Assembly (NCBI RefSeq): GCF_022605725.1
Contig: NC_065556.1
Coordinates: forward strand, 8,680,001 to 8,744,000
Origin: Anthonomus grandis grandis
Taxonomy: Eukaryota > Arthropoda > Insecta > Coleoptera > Curculionidae
DNA length: 64,000 nucleotides
Reading direction: 5' to 3'
Shown here: positions 14,458 through 29,335 of the stretch, piece after piece
Layout: the number at the start of each line of letters is the position of its first letter
Numbering within the stretch: the stretch's first letter is position 1
Notes under the pieces: model-generated
Databases searched by the model: none
Seen by the model: only the letters and a program-made list of their open reading frames with translations
What the model was told of the DNA's origin: nothing
Translations under genes and position numbers: made by a program

Positions 14458-15879
14458 CTTAATTCTGGTTGTGTTCAAACCATAAAGAATATCATTTGGC
14501 TATCCTGTATATGCAAAATAGTAAATTTAAATCATATTCGATTAATAGATAACAGTAATAGAGTGAGATATAATTATTTTTTTAAAAAACAATTCATAAG
14601 AAAAATTTTAAAAATAATTTACAGTAAATCAAATGAGCTTCAAAAATTAAATTGGAATCAAATCGGACAATGCTATAACGATTAATCGTTCTATTTTCTT
14701 AACCCTGGTTATGTCGAAACCTTAAAAAGGATCATTTGGGTCATCTTGTATAACCTAAATATTAATTTAAAAATAAATTTGAATAATAGATAACCGTTAT
14801 TGAGTGAGATATGACTATTTTTTTTAAACACAATACATTAAAAAATTATTTAGGCTTAAACAAATTATATCTAAAAATTAAATTAAAATCATATCGGAAC
14901 AATAGTTATAGGTAATAGTAATAGATTTTCTTTATCCTGGTTATGTCCAAAACATAAAAAGGATCATTTAAGTCATCTTGTATAACCTAAATATTAATTT
15001 TAAATTATATTTGAATAATAGATAACCGTAATTGAGTGAGATATGGCTATTTTTTTTAAACACAATACATTAAAATATTTTTAAAAATCATTTAGGGTTA
15101 ATCAAATTATAACTAAAAACTAAATTAAAATTAAATCGGAACAATCGTTAACGCTATTAGTTATTATATTTTCTTAATTCTGGTTGTGTTCAAACCATAA
15201 AAAACATCATTTGGCTATCTCGTATATACGAAATAGTAAATGTTAATTATATTCGAATGATAAATAACAGTAATAGAGTGGGATATAATAATTTTTTTTT
15301 AAGAACAATTCATAAGGAAAATTTTAAAAATAATTTAGAGTACATTAAATGAACTTTAAAAATTAAATTGAAATCATATCGGACAATGCTATAATGATTA
15401 ATCGTTCTATTTTCTTAACCCTGGTTATGTCCAAAACTTAAAAAGGATCATTTGGGTCATTTTGTATAACCTAAATATTAATTTTAAAATTAATTTGAAT
15501 AATAGATAACCGTAATTGATTGAGATATGACTATTTTTTTAAAACACAATACATTAAAAAAATTTTAAAAATTATTTAGGGTTAAACAAATTATATCTAA
15601 AAATTAAATTGAAATCATATCGGAACAATAGCTATAGGTAATAGTAATCGATTTTCTTTATCCTGGTTATGTAAAAAACATAAAAAGTATCATTTGGGTC
15701 ATCTTGTATAACCTAAATATTAATTTTAAAATAAATTTGAAAAATAGATAACTGTAATTGAGTGAGATATGGCTATTTTTTTTAAACACAATACATTAAA
15801 ATATTATTAAAAATCATTTAGGGTTAATCAAATTATATCTAAAAATTAATTTAAAATTAAATCGGAACAATCGTTAACG

Positions 15880-16365
15880 CTATTAGTTACTATATTTTCT
15901 TAATTCTGGTTGTGTTCAAACCGTAAAGAACATCATTTGACTATCCTGTACATGTGAAATAGTAAATTTAAATCATATTCAAATAATAGATAACAGTAAT
16001 AGAGTGAGATATTACTATTTTTTTTAAACATAATATATAAAATTATTTTTAAAAGTCATTTAGGGTTAATCAAATTATATCTAAGAATTAATTTAAAATT
16101 AAATCGGAACAATCGTTCACGCTATTAGTTATTATATTTTCTTAATTCTGGTTGTGTTCAAACCGTAAAGAACATCATTTGACTATCCTGTACATGTGAA
16201 ATAGTAAATTTAAATCATATTCAAATAATAGATAACAGTAATAGAGTGAGATATTACTATTTTTTTTAAACCTAATATATAAAATTATTTTTAAAAGTCA
16301 TTTAGGGTTAATCAAATTATATCTAAGAATTAATTTAAAATTAAATCGGAACAATCGTTAACGCT
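15880..16365 (+). repeat. 242-bp single hybrid-monomer tandem duplication
   Basis: TAATATATAAAATTATTTTT occurs at 16,031 and 16,273. The surrounding hybrid monomer carries AAAGAACATCATTTGACTAT and CCTGTACATGTGAAATAG followed by a B-type tail, and is repeated almost exactly. It lies in the 1.7-kb stretch that the second superunit lacks. Confidence 0.85.
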
Positions 16366-19300
16366 AAGAGTTATTATATTTTCTTAATTCTGGTTGTGTT
16401 CAAACCATAAAAAACATCATTTGGCTATCTCGTATATGCGAAATAGTAAATGTAAATTATATTCGAATAATAAATAACTGTAGTAGAGCGCGATATAATA
16501 TTTTTTATGAAAAACAATTTATAAGAAAAATTTTAAAAATAATTTACAGTACATCAAATGAACTTCAAAAATTAAATTGGAATCAAATCGGATATTGCTA
16601 TAATGATTAATTGTTCTATTTTCTTAACCCTGGTTATGTCCAAAATTTAAAAAGGATCATTTGGGTCATATTGTATAACCTAAATATTAATTTTAAAATA
16701 AATTTGGATAATAGATAACCGTAATTGAGTGAGATATGACTATTTTTTTTTAAACACAATACCATAAAATATTTTTAAAAATCATTTAGGGTTAATCAAA
16801 TTATATCTAAAAATTAAATCGGAACAATCGTTAACTCTATTATTTATTATATTTTCCTAATTCTGGTTGTATTCAAACAGTAAAAAAACATCATTTGGCT
16901 GTCTTGTATATGCGAAATAGTAAATGTAAATTATATTCGAATAAAAGATAACAGTAATAGAGTGAGATATGATTATTTTTTTTTTAAACAATTCATAAGA
17001 AAAATTTTAAAAATAATTTACAGTACATCAAATGAACTTCAAAAATTAAATTGGAATCAAATCGGGCATCGCTATAATGATTAATTGTTCTATTTTCTTA
17101 ACCCTGGTTATGTCCAAAACTTAAAAAGGATCATTTGAGTCATCTTGTATAACCTAAATATTAATTTTAAAATAAATTTGAATAATAGATAACCGTAATT
17201 GAGTGAGATATTACTATTTTTTTTAACACAATACATTAAAATATTTTTAAAAATCATTTAGGGTTAAACAAATTATATCTAAAAATTAAATTGAAATCAT
17301 ATAGGAACAATAGCTTTAGGTAATAGTAATCGATTTTCTTTATCCTGGTTATGTCCAAAACATAAAAAGGTTCATTTGAGTCATCTTGTATAACCTAAAT
17401 AATAATAATTTTAAATTATATTTGAATAATAGACAACCGTAATTGAGTGATATATGACTATTTTTTTTAAACACAATTCATTAAAATATTTTTAAAAATC
17501 ATTTAGGGTTATTTAAATTATATCTAAAAATTAAATTAAAATTAAATCGGAACAATCGTTAACGCTATTAGTAATTATATTTTCTTAATTCTGGTTATGT
17601 TCAAACCGTAAAAAACATCATTTGGCTATCTTGTATATGCGAAATAGTAAATGTAAATAAATAACAGTAATAGAGTGAGATTTAAAATTTTTTTTAAAAA
17701 ACAATTCATAAGAAAAATTTAAAAAATAATTAAGAGTACATTAAATGAACTTCAAAAATTAAATTGGAATCAAATCGGGCATCGCTATAATGATTAATCG
17801 TTCTATTTTCTTAACCCTGGTTATGTCCAAAACTTAAAAAGGATCATTTGAGTCATATTGAATAACCTAAATATTAATTTTAAAATAAATTTGAATAATA
17901 GATAACCGTAATTGGGTTAGATATGACTATTTTTTTTAAACACAATACATTAAAATATTTTTAAAAATCATTTAGGGTTAAACAAATTATATCTAAAAAT
18001 TAAATTGAAATCATATAGGAACAATAGCTATAGGTAATAGTAGATTTTCTTTATCCTGGTTACGTCCAAAACATAAAAAGGTTCATTTGAGTCATCTTGT
18101 ATAACCTAAATAATAATAATTTTAAATTATATTTGAATAATAGATAACCGTAATTGAGTGAGATATGACATTTTTCTTTAAACACAATACATCAAAATAT
18201 TTTTAAAAATCATTTAGGGTTAATCAAATTATATCTAAAAATTAATTTAAAATTAAATCGGAACAATCGTTAACGCTAAGAGTTATTATATTTTCTTAAT
18301 TCTGGTTGTGTTCAAACCATAAAAAACATCATTTGGCTATCTCGTATATACGAAATAGTAAATGTTAATTATATTCGAATAATAAATAACAGTAATATAG
18401 TGGGATATAATAATTTTTTTTTAAGAACAATTCATAAGAAAAATTTTAAAAATAATTTAGAGTACATTAAATGAACTTTAAAAATTAAATTGAAATCATA
18501 TCGGACAATGCTATAATGATTAATCGTTCTATTTTATTAACCCTGGTTATGTCCAAAACTTAAAAAGGATCATTTGGGTCATTTTGTTTAACCTAAATAT
18601 TAATTTTAAAATTAATTTGAATAATAGATAACCGTAATTGAGTGAGATATGACTATTTTTTTAAAACACAATACATTAAAAAATTATTTAGGGTTAAACA
18701 AATTATATCTAAAAATTAAATTGAAATCATATCGGAACAATAGGTATAGGTAATAATAATCGATTTTCTTTATCCTGGTTATGTAAAAAACATAAAAAGG
18801 ATCATTTGATTCATCTTGTATAACCTAAATAATAATTTTAAAATAAATTTGAATAATAGATAACCGTAATTGAGTTAGATATGGCTATTTTTGTTAAACA
18901 CAATACATTAAAATATTTTTAAAAATCATTTAGGGTTAATCAAATTATATCTAAAAATTAAATCGGAACAATCGTTAACGCTATTATTTATTATATTTTC
19001 TTAATTCTGGTTGTGTTCAAACCGTAAAAAATATCATTTGGCTATCTTGTATATGCGAAATAGTACATGTAAATTAAATTTGAATAATAGATAACAGTAA
19101 TAGAGTGAGATATGATTATTTTTTTTAAAAACAATTCATATGAAAATTTATAAAAATAATTTACAGTACATCAAATAAACTGCAAAAATTAAATTGGAAT
19201 CAAATCGGACAATGCTATAATGGTTAATTGTTCTATTTTCTTAACCCTAGTTATGCCCAAAACTTAAAAAGTATCATTTGGGTCATCTTGTATAACCTAA

Positions 19301-19402
19301 ATATTAATTTTAAAATAAATTTGAATAATAGATAACCGTAATTGAGTTAGATATGGCTATTTTTTTTAAACACAATACATTAAAATATTTTAAAAAATCA
19401 TT

Positions 19403-22400
19403 TAAGGTTAATCAAATTATATCAAAAATTAAATCGGAACAATCGTTAACGCTATTATTTATTATATTTTCTTAATTCTGGTTGTGTTCAAACCGTAAAA
19501 AATATCATTTGGCTATCTTGTATATGCGAAATAGTAAATTTAAATCATATTCGAATAATAGATAACAGTAATAGACTGAGATATAATAATTTTTTTAAAA
19601 AACAATTCATAAGAAAAATTTTAAAAATAATTTACAGTACATCAAATAAACTTCAAAAATTAAATTGGAATCAAATCGGACAATGCTATAATGATTAATT
19701 GTTCTATTTTCTTAATCCTAGTTATGCCCAAAACTTAAAAAGTATCATTTGGGTCATCATGTATAACCTAAATATTAATTTTAAAATAAATTTGAATAAT
19801 AGATAACCGTAATTGAGTTAGATATGACTATTTTTTTTAAACACAATACATTAAAATATTTTTAAAAAACATTTAGGGTTAATCAAATTATATCTAAAAA
19901 TTATTTTAAAATTAAATCGGAACAATCGTTAACGCTATTAGTTATTATATTTTCTTAATTCTGGTTGTGTTCAAACCGTAAAGAATATCATTTGGCTATC
20001 TTGTATATGCGAAATAGTAAATTTAAATCATATTCGAATAATAGATAACAGTAATAGACTGAGATATAATAATTTTTTTAAAAAACAATTCATAAGAAAA
20101 ATTTTAAAAATAATTTACAGTAAATCAAATAAACTTTAAAAATTAAATTGAAATCATATCGGACAATGCTATACTGATTAATTGTTCTATTTTCTTAACC
20201 CTGGTTATGTCCAAAACTTAAAAAGGATCATTTGAGTCATCTTGTATAACCTAAATATTAATTTTAAAATTAATTTGAATAATAGATAACCGTAATTGAG
20301 TGAGATACGACTATTCTTTTTAAACACAATACATTAAAAAATGTTAAAAAATTATTTTTAGGGTTAAACAAATTATATCTAAAAATTAAATTGAAATCAT
20401 ATCGGACAATGCTATATTGATTAATTGTTCTATTTTCTTAACCCTGGTTATGTCCAAAACTTAAAAAAGATCATTTGAGTCATCTTGTATAACCTAAATA
20501 ATAATTTTAAATTATATTTGAATAATAGATAACCGTAATTGATTGAGATATAACTTTTTTTTTTAAACACAATACATCAAAATATTTTTTAAAATCATTT
20601 AGGGTTAATCCAATTATATCTAAAAATTAATTTAAAATTAAATCGGAACAATCGTTAACGCTATTAGTTATTACATTTTCTTAATTCTGGTTGTGTTCAA
20701 ACCGTAAAGAATATCATTTGGCTATCTTGTATATGCGAAATAGTAAATTTAAATCATATTCGAATAATAGATAACAGTAATAGACTGAGATATAATAATT
20801 TTTTTAAAAAACAATTCATAAGAAAAATTTTAAAAATAATTTACAGTAAATCAAATGAACTTTAAAAATTAAATTGAAATCATATCGGACAATGCTATAC
20901 TGATTAATTGTTCTATTTTCTTAACCCTGGTTATGTCCAAAACTTAAAAAGGATCATTTGAGTCATCTTGTATAACCTAAATATTAATTTTAATATTAAT
21001 TTGAATAATAGATAACCGTAATTGAGTGAGATACGACTATTCTTTTTAAACACAATACATTAAAAAATGTTAAAAAATTATTTAGGGTTAAACAAATTAT
21101 ATCTAAAAATTAAATTGAAATCATATCGGACAATGCTATATTGATTAATTGTTCTATTTTCTTAACCCTGGTTATGTCCAAAACTTAAAAAGGATCATTT
21201 GAGTCATCTTGTATAACCTAAATATTAATTTTAAAATTAATTTAAATAATAGATAACCGAAATTGAGTGAGATATGATAATTTTTTTAAAACACAATACA
21301 TTAAAAAATTTAAAAAAATTATTTAGGGTTAAACAAATTATATCTAAAAATTAAATTGAAATCATATCGGACAATGCTATAATGATTAATTGTTCTATTT
21401 TCTTAACCCTGGTTATGTCCAAAACTTAAAAAGGATCATTTGAGTCATCTTGTATAACCTAAATAATAATTTTAAATTATATTTGAATAGTAGATAACCG
21501 TAATTGAGTGAGATATGACTTTTTTCACAATACATTAAAATATTTTTAAAAATCATTTAGGGTTAATCAAACTATATCTAAAAATTAAATTAAAATTAAA
21601 TCGGAACATTTGTTAACGCTATTAGTTATTATATTTTCTTAATTCTGGTTATGTTCAAACCGTAAAAAACATCATTTGGCTATCTTGTATATGCGAAATA
21701 GTAAATGTAAATAAATAACAGTAATAGAGTGAGATATAATAATTTTTTTAAAAATGAATTCATAAGCAAAATTTTAAAAATAATTTAGAGTACACTAAAT
21801 GAACTTCAAAAATTAAATTGGAATCAAATCGGACAATGCTATAATGATTAATCGTTCTATTTTCTTAACCCTGGTTATGTCCAAAACTTAAAAAGGATCA
21901 TTTGAGTCATCTTGTATCACCTAAATATTAATTTTGAAATAAATTTGAATAATAGATAACCGTAATTGAGTGAGATTTGACTATTTTTTTAAAACACAAT
22001 ACATTAAAAAATTTTAAAAAATTATTTATGGTTAAACAAATTATATCAAAAAATTAAATTGAAATCATATCGGAACAATCGTTAACGCTATTATTTATTA
22101 TATTTTCTTAATTCTGGTTGTGTTCAAACCGTAAAGAATATCATTTGGCTATCTTGTATATGCGAAATAGTGAATGTAAATTATATTCGAATAATAGATA
22201 ACAGTAATAGAGTGAGATATAACTATTTTTTTAAAAAACAATTCATACGAAAAATTTTTAAAATAATTTATAGTAAATCAAATGAACTTCAAAAATTAAA
22301 TTGGAATCAAATCGGACAATGCTATAATGATTAATTGTTCTATTTTCTTAACCCTGGTTATGTCCAAAACTTAAAAAGGATCATTTGAGTCATCTTGTAT

Positions 22401-25400
22401 AACCTAAATAATAATTTTAAATTATATTTGAATAGTAGATAACCGTAATTGAGTGAGATATGACTTTTTTCTTTAAACACAATACATTACAATATTTTTA
22501 AAAATCATTTAGGGTTAATCAAACTATATCTAAAAATTAAATTAAAATTAAATCGGAACATTTGTTAACGCTATTAGTTATTATATTTTCTTAATTCTGG
22601 TTATGTTCAAACCGTAAAAAACATCATTTGGCTATCTTGTATATGCGAAATAGTAAATGTAAATAAATAACAGTAATAGAGTGAGATATAATAATTTTTT
22701 TAAAAATGAATTCATAAGCAAAATTTTAAAAATAATTTAGAGTACACTAAATGAACTTCAAAAATTAAATTGGAATCAAATCGGACAATGCTATAATGAT
22801 TAATCGTTCTATTTTCTTAACCCTGGTTATGTCCAAAACTTAAAAAGGATCATTTGAGTCATCTTGTATCACCTAAATATTAATTTTGAAATAAATTTGA
22901 ATAATAGATAACCGTAATTGAGTGAGATTTGACTATTTTTTTAAAACACAATACATTAAAAAATTTTAAAAAATTATTTATGGTTAAACAAATTATATCA
23001 AAAAATTAAATTGAAATCATATCGGAACAATCGTTAACGCTATTATTTATTATATTTTCTTAATTCTGGTTGTGTTCAAACCGTAAAGAATATCATTTGG
23101 CTATCTTGTATATGCGAAATAGTGAATGTAAATTATATTCGAATAATAGATAACCGTAATTGAGTGAGATATGACTATTTTTTTAAAACACAATACATTA
23201 AAAAATTTTAAAAAATTATTTAGGGTTAAACAAATTATATCTAAAAATTAAATTGAAATCATATCGGAACAATTGCTATAGGTAATATTAATCGATTTTC
23301 TTTATCCTGGTTATGTCCAAAACATAAAAAGGATCATTTGAGTCAACTTGTATAACCTAAATATTAATTTTAAAATAAATTTGAATAATAGATAACCGTA
23401 ATTGAGTGAGATACGACTATTCTTTTTAAACACAATACATTAAAATATTTTTAAAAATCATTTAAGGTTAATCCAATTGTATTTAAAAATTAATTTAAAA
23501 TTAAATCGGAACAATCGTTAACGCTAAGAGTTATTATATTTTCTTAATTCTGGTTGTGTTTAAACCATAAAAAACATCATTTGGCTATCTCCTATATGCG
23601 AAATAGTAAATGTAAATTAAATTCGAATAATAGATAACAGTAATAGAGTGAGATATAATAATTTTTCTAAAAAACAATTCATAAGAAAAATTTTAAAAAT
23701 AATTTACAGTAAATCAAATGAACTTCAAAAATTAAATTGGAATCAAATCGGACATTGCTATAATAATTAATTGTTCTATTTTCTTAACCCTGGTTATGTT
23801 CAAAATTTAAAAAGGATCATTTGGGTCATCTTGTATAACTTAAATATTAATTTTAAAATAAATTTGAATAATAGATAACCGTAATTATTTTTATATAATT
23901 ACGGTAAAATATTTTTAAAAATTATTTAGGGTTAATCAAATTATATCTAAAAATTAATTTAAAATTAAATCGGAACAATCGTTAACGCTAAGAGTTATTA
24001 TATTTTCTTAATTCTGGTTGTGTTCAAACCATAAAAAACATCAATTGGCTATCTCGTATATGCGAAAGAGTAAATGTAAATTAAATTCGAATAATAGATA
24101 ACAGTAATAGAGTGAGATATAATTATTTTTTTAAAAAACTATTCATAAGAAAAATTTTAAAAATAATTTACAGTAAATCAAATGAACTTCAAAAATTAAA
24201 TTGGAATCAAATCGGACATTGCTATAATAATTAATTGTTCTATTTTCTTAACCCTGGTTATGTCCAAAATTTAAAAAGGATCATTTGGGTCATCTTGTAT
24301 AACTTAAATATTAATTTTAAAATAAATTTAAATAATAGATAACCGTAATTAAGTGAGATATGACTATTTTTTTTTAAAACAATACATCAAAATATTTTTA
24401 AAAATCATTTAGGGTTAATCAAATTATATCTAAAAATTAATTTAAAATTAAATCGGAACAATCGTTAACGCTATTAGATATTATAGTTTTTCAGTTCTGG
24501 TTGTGTTCAAACCGTAAAAAACATCGATTGGCTATCTTGTATATGCGAAATAGTAAATGTAAATTATATTCGAATAATACATAACAGTAAAAGAGTGAGA
24601 TATAATAATTTTTTTTAAAAATAATTCATAAGAAAAATTTTAAAAATAATTTAGAGTACATCAAATGAACTTTAAAAATTAAATTGGAATCAAATCGGAC
24701 ATTGCTATAATGATTAATTGTTCTATTTTCTTAACCCTGGTTATGTCCAAAACTTAAAAAGGATCATTTGAGTCATCTTGTATAACCTAAATATTAATTT
24801 TAAAATAAATTTGAATAATAGATAACCGTAATTGAGTGAGATATTACTATTTTTTTAAAACATAATTCATAAAATTATTTTTAAAAATTATTTAGGGTTA
24901 ATCAAATTATATCTAAAAATTAAATCGGAACAATCGTTAACTCTATTATTTATTATATTTTCCTAATTTTGGTTGTATTCAAACAGTAAAAAAACATCAT
25001 TTGGCTGTCTTGTATATGCGAAATAGTAAATGTAAATTATATTCGAATAAAAGATAACAGTAAAAGAGTGAGATATAATATTTTTTTTTTAAAATAATTC
25101 ATAAGAAAAATTTTAAAAATAATTTAGAGTACATCAAATGAACTTTAAAAATTAAATTGGAATCAAATCGGACATTGCTATAATGATTAATTGTTCTATT
25201 TTCTTAACCCTGGTTATGTCCAAAACTTAAAAAGGATCATTTAAGTCATCTTGTATAACCTAAATATTAATTTTAAAATAAATTTGAATAATAGATAACC
25301 GTAATTGAGTGAGATAAGACTATTTTTTTTAAACACAATACATTAAAATATTTTTAAAAATCATTTAGAGTTAATCAAATTATATCTAAAAATTAAATTA

Positions 25401-28400
25401 AAATTAAATCGGAACAATCGTTAACGCTATTAGTTATTATATTTTCTTAATTCTGGTTGTGCTCAAACCGTAAAGAACATCATTTGACTATCCTGTACAT
25501 GTGAAATAGTAAATTTAAATCATATTCAAATAATAGATAACAGTAATAGAGTGAGATATAATTATTTTTTTAACAAACAATTCATAAAAAAAATTTAAAA
25601 AATAATTTACAGTAAATCAAATGAACTTCAAAAATCAAATTGCAATCAAATCGGACAATGCTATAATGATTATTTGTTCTATTTTCTTAACCCTGGTTAT
25701 GTTCAAAATTAAAAAAGGATTATTTGAGTCATCTTGTATAACCTAAATATTAATTTTAAAATAAATTTGAAAAATAGATAACTGTAATTGAGTGAGATAT
25801 AACTATTTTTTTTAAACACAATACATTAAAATATTTTTAAAAATCATTTAGGGTTAATCAAATTATATCTAAAAATTAATTTAAAATTAAATCGGAACAA
25901 TCGTTCCGAAAATATAATAACTAAGAGTTATTATATTTTCTTAATTCTGGTTGTGTTCAAACCATAAAGAATATCATTTGGCTATCCTGTATATGCAAAA
26001 TAGTAAATTTAAATCATATTCGATTAATAGATAACAGTAATAGAGTGAGATATAATTATTTTTTTAAAAAACAATTCATAAGAAAAATTTTAAAAATAAT
26101 TTACAGTAAATCAAATGAGCTTCAAAAATTAAATTGGAATCAAATCGGACAATGCTATAACGATTAATCGTTCTATTTTCTTAACCCTGGTTATGTCGAA
26201 ACCTTAAAAAGGATCATTTGGGTCATCTTGTATAACCTAAATATTAATTTAAAAATAAATTTGAATAATAGATAACCGTTATTGAGTGAGATATGACTAT
26301 TTTTTTTAAACACAATACATTAAAAAATTATTTAGGCTTAAACAAATTATATCTAAAAATTAAATTAAAATCATATCGGAACAATAGTTATAGGTAATAG
26401 TAATAGATTTTCTTTATCCTGGTTATGTCCAAAACATAAAAAGGATCATTTAAGTCATCTTGTATAACCTAAATATTAATTTTAAATTATATTTGAATAA
26501 TAGATAACCGTAATTGAGTGAGATATGGCTATTTTTTTTAAACACAATACATTAAAATATTTTTAAAAATCATTTAGGGTTAATCAAATTATAACTAAAA
26601 ACTAAATTAAAATTAAATCGGAACAATCGTTAACGCTATTAGTTATTATATTTTCTTAATTCTGGTTGTGTTCAAACCATAAAAAACATCATTTGGCTAT
26701 CTCGTATATACGAAATAGTAAATGTTAATTATATTCGAATGATAAATAACAGTAATAGAGTGGGATATAATAATTTTTTTTTAAGAACAATTCATAAGAA
26801 AAATTTTAAAAATAATTTACAGTACATCAAATGAACTTCAAAAATTAAATTGGAATCAAATCGGGCATCGCTATAATGATTAATTGTTCTATTTTCTTAA
26901 CCCTGGTTATGTCCAAAACTTAAAAAGGATCATTTGAGTCATCTTGTATAACCTAAATATTAATTTTAAAATAAATTTGAATAATAGATAACCGTAATTG
27001 AGTGAGATATTACTATTTTTTTTAACACAATACATTAAAATATTTTTAAAAATCATTTAGGGTTAAACAAATTATATCTAAAAATTAAATTGAAATCATA
27101 TAGGAACAATAGCTTTAGGTAATAGTAATCGATTTTCTTTATCCTGGTTATGTCCAAAACATAAAAAGGTTCATTTGAGTCATCTTGTATAACCTAAATA
27201 ATAATAATTTTAAATTATATTTGAATAATAGACAACCGTAATTGAGTGATATATGACTATTTTTTTTAAACACAATTCATTAAAATATTTTTAAAAATCA
27301 TTTAGGGTTATTTAAATTATATCTAAAAATTAAATTAAAATTAAATCGGAACAATCGTTAACGCTATTAGTAATTATATTTTCTTAATTCTGGTTATGTT
27401 CAAACCGTAAAAAACATCATTTGGCTATCTTGTATATGCGAAATAGTAAATGTAAATAAATAACAGTAATAGAGTGAGATTTAAAATTTTTTTTAAAAAA
27501 CAATTCATAAGAAAAATTTAAAAAATAATTAAGAGTACATTAAATGAACTTCAAAAATTAAATTGGAATCAAATCGGGCATCGCTATAATGATTAATCGT
27601 TCTATTTTCTTAACCCTGGTTATGTCCAAAACTTAAAAAGGATCATTTGAGTCATATTGAATAACCTAAATATTAATTTTAAAATAAATTTGAATAATAG
27701 ATAACCGTAATTGGGTTAGATATGACTATTTTTTTTAAACACAATACATTAAAATATTTTTAAAAATCATTTAGGGTTAAACAAATTATATCTAAAAATT
27801 AAATTGAAATCATATAGGAACAATAGCTATAGGTAATAGTAGATTTTCTTTATCCTGGTTACGTCCAAAACATAAAAAGGTTCATTTGAGTCATCTTGTA
27901 TAACCTAAATAATAATAATTTTAAATTATATTTGAATAATAGATAACCGTAATTGAGTGAGATATGACATTTTTCTTTAAACACAATACATCAAAATATT
28001 TTTAAAAATCATTTAGGGTTAATCAAATTATATCTAAAAATTAATTTAAAATTAAATCGGAACAATCGTTAACGCTAAGAGTTATTATATTTTCTTAATT
28101 CTGGTTGTGTTCAAACCATAAAAAACATCATTTGGCTATCTCGTATATACGAAATAGTAAATGTTAATTATATTCGAATAATAAATAACAGTAATATAGT
28201 GGGATATAATAATTTTTTTTTAAGAACAATTCATAAGAAAAATTTTAAAAATAATTTAGAGTACATTAAATGAACTTTAAAAATTAAATTGAAATCATAT
28301 CGGACAATGCTATAATGATTAATCGTTCTATTTTATTAACCCTGGTTATGTCCAAAACTTAAAAAGGATCATTTGGGTCATTTTGTTTAACCTAAATATT

Positions 28401-29335
28401 AATTTTAAAATTAATTTGAATAATAGATAACCGTAATTGAGTGAGATATGACTATTTTTTTAAAACACAATACATTAAAAAATTATTTAGGGTTAAACAA
28501 ATTATATCTAAAAATTAAATTGAAATCATATCGGAACAATAGGTATAGGTAATAATAATCGATTTTCTTTATCCTGGTTATGTAAAAAACATAAAAAGGA
28601 TCATTTGATTCATCTTGTATAACCTAAATAATAATTTTAAAATAAATTTGAATAATAGATAACCGTAATTGAGTTAGATATGGCTATTTTTGTTAAACAC
28701 AATACATTAAAATATTTTTAAAAATCATTTAGGGTTAATCAAATTATATCTAAAAATTAAATCGGAACAATCGTTAACGCTATTATTTATTATATTTTCT
28801 TAATTCTGGTTGTGTTCAAACCGTAAAAAATATCATTTGGCTATCTTGTATATGCGAAATAGTACATGTAAATTAAATTTGAATAATAGATAACAGTAAT
28901 AGAGTGAGATATGATTATTTTTTTTAAAAACAATTCATATGAAAATTTATAAAAATAATTTACAGTACATCAAATAAACTGCAAAAATTAAATTGGAATC
29001 AAATCGGACAATGCTATAATGGTTAATTGTTCTATTTTCTTAACCCTAGTTATGCCCAAAACTTAAAAAGTATCATTTGGGTCATCTTGTATAACCTAAA
29101 TATTAATTTTAAAATAAATTTGAATAATAGATAACCGTAATTGAGTTAGATATGGCTATTTTTTTTAAACACAATACATTAAAATATTTTAAAAAATCAT
29201 TTAAGGTTAATCAAATTATATCAAAAATTAAATCGGAACAATCGTTAACGCTATTATTTATTATATTTTCTTAATTCTGGTTTTGTTCAAACCGTAAAAA
29301 ATATCATTTGGCTATCTTGTATATGCGAAATAGTA
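19403..29335 (+). repeat. ~11.7-kb superunit, copy 2 (9.9 kb)
   Basis: Second copy of the superunit. It lacks one monomer near 20,990 and seven monomers at a junction in ~26,785-26,815, where AACAATTCATAAGAAAAATT is shared by both parents. Similarity to copy 1 ends at ~29,336 (TAAATTTAAAT in copy 1, TAAATGTAAAT here). Both length differences are whole-monomer multiples, as unequal exchange would produce. Confidence 0.88.
21370..23165 (+). repeat. Nested ~952-bp duplication, second superunit
   Basis: Copy of the 9,890-11,690 arrangement inside the second superunit, including the TTTTTTCACAATACATT deletion near 21,525. Because both superunits share it, the 952-bp duplication is older than the superunit duplication. 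Confidence 0.85.

Larger units (their letters stand above)
7680..19402 (+). repeat. ~11.7-kb superunit, copy 1
   Basis: Near-identical to 19,403-29,335. The offset is 11,723 up to ~9,100 (checked at 7,698/19,421 and 7,991/19,714). It becomes 11,482 after one monomer (241 bp) present only here (checked at 12,401/23,883, 12,991/24,473 and 14,421/25,903), and 9,799 after ~15,303-16,985, a further 1,683 bp present only here (checked at 17,062/26,861 and 18,891/28,690). Only scattered single-base differences were noticed, for example near 13,838 and 14,317. It contains nested repeats listed separately. Confidence 0.88.
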
